Below, piece after piece: positions 61,986 through 64,000 of a stretch of 64,000 bases of DNA. The DNA comes from Bicyclus anynana (taxonomy: Eukaryota > Arthropoda > Insecta > Lepidoptera > Nymphalidae). Position numbers and translations under genes: made by a program. The stretch spans positions 1,093,501 through 1,157,500 of the forward strand of contig NC_069108.1 in NCBI RefSeq assembly GCF_947172395.1, in the 5' to 3' direction. Under the pieces are notes generated by a model. That model was not told the DNA's origin and ran no database searches. It worked only from the letters and a program-made list of their open reading frames with translations. How positions within the stretch are numbered: position 1 is the first letter of the stretch; every line of letters begins with the position of its first letter.

Positions 61986-62179
61986 ACTTGCTGACGTCGC
62001 GCGGTTTCACCCGAGTGGTTCCCATTCCCATAAGAATATGGAGTTAATATATAGCCTATAGCCTTCCTCGATAAATGGGCTATCTAACACTGAAAGAATT
62101 TTTCAAATCGGACCAGTTGTTCCTGAGATTGGCGCGTTCAAACAAACAAACAAACTATTCAGCTTTATAAGATAGATAG
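61986..62179 (-). repeat. Family C repeat, near full length
   Basis: TTGCTGACGTCGCGCGGTTT to CAGCTTTATAAGATAGATAG. Confidence 0.75.
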
Positions 62180-62489
62180 ATTATCGTGTATAGGTTAAAT
62201 GAACAACCTATTTCGGACCTATTATTTAATTTTCACACATTTTATAATTTTCTAAGCGTAAGCGATTGTGGAAAGAGAATTGAGTGACGTGGCTAGATTG
62301 CGAACCATGCTTTGTTTGCGAGTAAGTTGGAACTTTAAGTTGAAATATTAGTTCGTTCTTCGTAACATAAGTATAATGTAAGTTAGGTAAACCATAGATA
62401 TAATGTACTGCTCAAAATTACCGCTTTAGGGTTCCGTAATACACTTTTCCACTAAATTCGACAGAACATTATTTCTTCTTGGAACACTA
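62180..62489. other. Unassigned spacer
   Basis: Contains a short family N word (AGGGTTCCGTAATACAC, about 62429). Otherwise nothing. Confidence 0.5.
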
Positions 62490-62559
62490 TTAGCCTAACC
62501 CCTCTCAGAGATGATCGTGCTCAATAGTGAGTCGAATATAGGTTGATAATGATGATGAC
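62490..62559 (+). mobile_element. SINE family A, 3' end only
   Basis: ATTAGCCTAACCCCTCTCAG, GTGCTCAATAGTGAGTCGAA and TAGGTTGATAATGATGATGA. Confidence 0.75.
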
Positions 62560-62912
62560 TTTAAACATAAACGGATGATGTAGACCCTTGACTCACCCAT
62601 GTTTCATCACCAACATAAACCGGTGGTCTACTGCTAGACATAGGGCTTATGTAATGTATGGACTTCCCAATACCATGGTCTTGAACGGCTCCATACTGCA
62701 AATCCAGGTCATTTGTACATACCTGAAACGAAAAAGAAACATCATTATTAAAAAGCCGGACAAGTGTGAGTCGGACACGCTTACGAGGGTTCTGTATATA
62801 AAGGAACCCAGTCTCCAGATTTCACATATTCAAAATAATGTAAACCTGAGTAAATAGTTTTAATGTCAAATACTTCTGCGCGTTCGCGAAAAAAGGTTCT
62901 TATCAGACAAAC
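62560..62912. other. Spacer with family N fragment
   Basis: AAAAGCCGGACAAGTGTGAG, TCGGACACGCTTACGAGGGT and TCTGTATATAAAGGAACCCAG (62748-62812) are family N. The 89-codon frame crossing it is not a gene. Confidence 0.45.
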
Positions 62913-63223
62913 TTTTTTTTTATTCTTTACAAGTTAGCCCTTGACTACAATCTCACCTGATGGTATGTATTGATGCAGTCTAAGATGGAAGCGGGCTAAC
63001 TTGTTAGGAGGAGGATGAAAATCCACACCCCTTTCGGTTTCTACACTACATCGTATTGGAACGCTAAATCGCTTGGGGGTACGTCTTTGTCGGTAGGGTG
63101 GCAACTAACCACGGCTGAAAGCCAGACCAATGAAGAAAACCTCAATCAGTCAAGCCGGAGATCGAATCCAGGACCTCCGTCTTGTAAATCCCCCGCGCAT
63201 ACCACTGCGCCACGGAGGTCGTC
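62913..63223 (-). mobile_element. SINE family B, full length
   Basis: Poly-T, TTCTTTACAAGTTAGCCCTT to GCGCCACGGAGGTCGTC. It lacks the CCTCCCACC block. Confidence 0.9.
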
Positions 63224-63456
63224 AAATTTTCAAAGATTTCATCACGTTATTTCGTCAAAAAATATAAATTAATGTTTATTTAGGTAACATTTGCTCATTT
63301 TAATTCAAGATTAGTGTTCAAAGAAATACGGTCAACCGTCCTAAGTCCACCTGACCTGTGCAAGCGAAGGATGCTTCTAGCTCAACCATGTGTTGAATTT
63401 CCACCTCACGTTCGTCCTAAGGACACTGGGCTACAGGAACTTAACACGCTCGCTGC

Positions 63457-63607
63457 GGTACGAGGTCAATTAACCTCGTACCACACCACAGTTTTAGTGC
63501 GAGGTCAAAAAACCTCGTATTGCACGGTACGAGGTCAATTGACCTCGTACCACACCACAAAAAGTTTTAGTGCGAGGTCAAAAAACCTCGTATTGCACGG
63601 TACGAGG
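63457..63607. repeat. Tandem repeat of palindromic units
   Basis: Units at 63457-63525 (69 bp) and 63526-63598 (73 bp), with the first 9 bp of a third. Each unit begins with a 26-bp palindrome centred on GAGGTCAATTGACCTC (perfect in unit 2 at 63526-63551, two mismatched positions in unit 1 at 63457-63482), then CACACCACA, then a second palindrome-like GCGAGGTCAAAAAACCTCGT, then ATTGCAC. AGGTCA/TGACCT half-sites occur as an inverted pair with a 2-bp spacer. Confidence 0.9.
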
Positions 63608-63827
63608 AGGTGTGCAATAAAAATAAAGTATTACTTCTTTCTTCTTTTTCTCTTTTAATATTGCTACAGGAGTCTGGAAATCGATTATGTTTTCCAATAT
63701 TCTATCAATTTTTCTTTCCGTAAAAGGATTTAACAAACAAGGCTTTAACGGAAAATAATTAAATATTTTTTACGGATATTGCACAGAAAATTTCTAAAAA
63801 AGGTAACTTCAATTTATTAATTGCAAA
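63608..63827. other. Unassigned spacer
   Basis: AT-rich, starting with AATAAAAATAAAGTATTAC. No gene was seen. Confidence 0.5.
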
Positions 63828-63983
63828 CGCCCTGCGGTTTAATCCAAATAGCTCCCGTTCTCTTGGGAATGGGGGGATAAAATTTACCCTATAAAACTCG
63901 CAAATAACGTGGCTTTCTAGTGACAAAAGAATTTTCAAAATCGGTTCAGTAGATCTTAATCTACAACCTCACAAATTACCTCG
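63828..63983 (-). repeat. Family C variant, decayed
   Basis: GCCCTGCGGTTTAATCCAAA, TAACGTGGCTTTCTAGTGAC, AATCGGTTCAGTAGATCTTA and a CAACCTCACAAATTACCTCG end, the version with a GGCTTTCTAGTGAC block as at 25139. Confidence 0.6.
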
Positions 63984-64000
63984 TATTTTTTTCTGTATTG

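Noticed and set aside
63457..63607. A true ecdysone response element
   Set aside because: The half-site spacer is 2 bp rather than the preferred 1 bp, and the motif is part of a longer palindrome, so binding is only a hypothesis (listed as a finding, not a feature).

Overview
This is a 64 kb piece of an insect nuclear genome, almost certainly a ditrysian moth or butterfly. The evidence is an AT-rich background packed with repeat types typical of Lepidoptera. There are two abundant tRNA-derived SINE families (called A and B here), several short LINE-derived repeats ending in CTAGCTGACGC- or CTAGCGGACGCC-type motifs, RTE-like LINE tails, and non-autonomous hAT elements. The species cannot be resolved by eye. 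I found no convincing host protein-coding gene, no rRNA and no functional tRNA; nearly all short ORFs lie in repeats or on the antisense strand of transposon genes.

The main coding object is a complete Ty3/Gypsy-type LTR retrotransposon on the minus strand (44325-53825, 9501 bp). It has two 1823-bp LTRs that look identical wherever I compared them, a 4-bp target duplication (ATTT), a primer-binding-site candidate, a polypurine tract, an intact gag and an intact pol (protease, RT, RNase H, integrase). gag and pol are joined by a readable -1 frameshift signal: slippery A AAA AAC directly before the gag stop, an 8-nt spacer, then a 13-bp stem. It inserted into an older repeat (family G); empty copies of that site elsewhere in the window confirm the insertion. 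This is a young, probably autonomous element.

The second coding object is a 502-codon minus-strand ORF (58731-60239) that starts at a YLDD reverse-transcriptase motif. It continues into a Cys/His cluster and a PD...D segment resembling a restriction-like endonuclease. It is a 5'-truncated retroelement with an open, GC-richer reading frame, and its clade is not assigned.

Layout: 1-13 kb, SINE A/B fragments and short LINE tails; 13-16 kb, a LINE C-terminal fragment and two hAT MITEs; 16-24 kb, more SINEs, a terminal-inverted-repeat element with internal tandem repeats and a large palindrome, and an RTE tail; 24.6-25.1 kb, a CCCTA-type array; 25-31.3 kb, SINE B copies and a hAT element with a perfect 8-bp duplication; 34 kb, a duplicated GC-rich promoter-like module; 35-44 kb, an RTE-like tail and more SINEs; 44.3-53.8 kb, the LTR element; 54-58.4 kb, nested repeats; 58.7-60.2 kb, the RT/endonuclease ORF; 60-64 kb, SINEs and a short palindromic tandem repeat. 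The parts do not form a host pathway. They record repeated cycles of LINE activity, SINE parasitism of LINE tails, DNA-transposon insertion and one recent LTR insertion.
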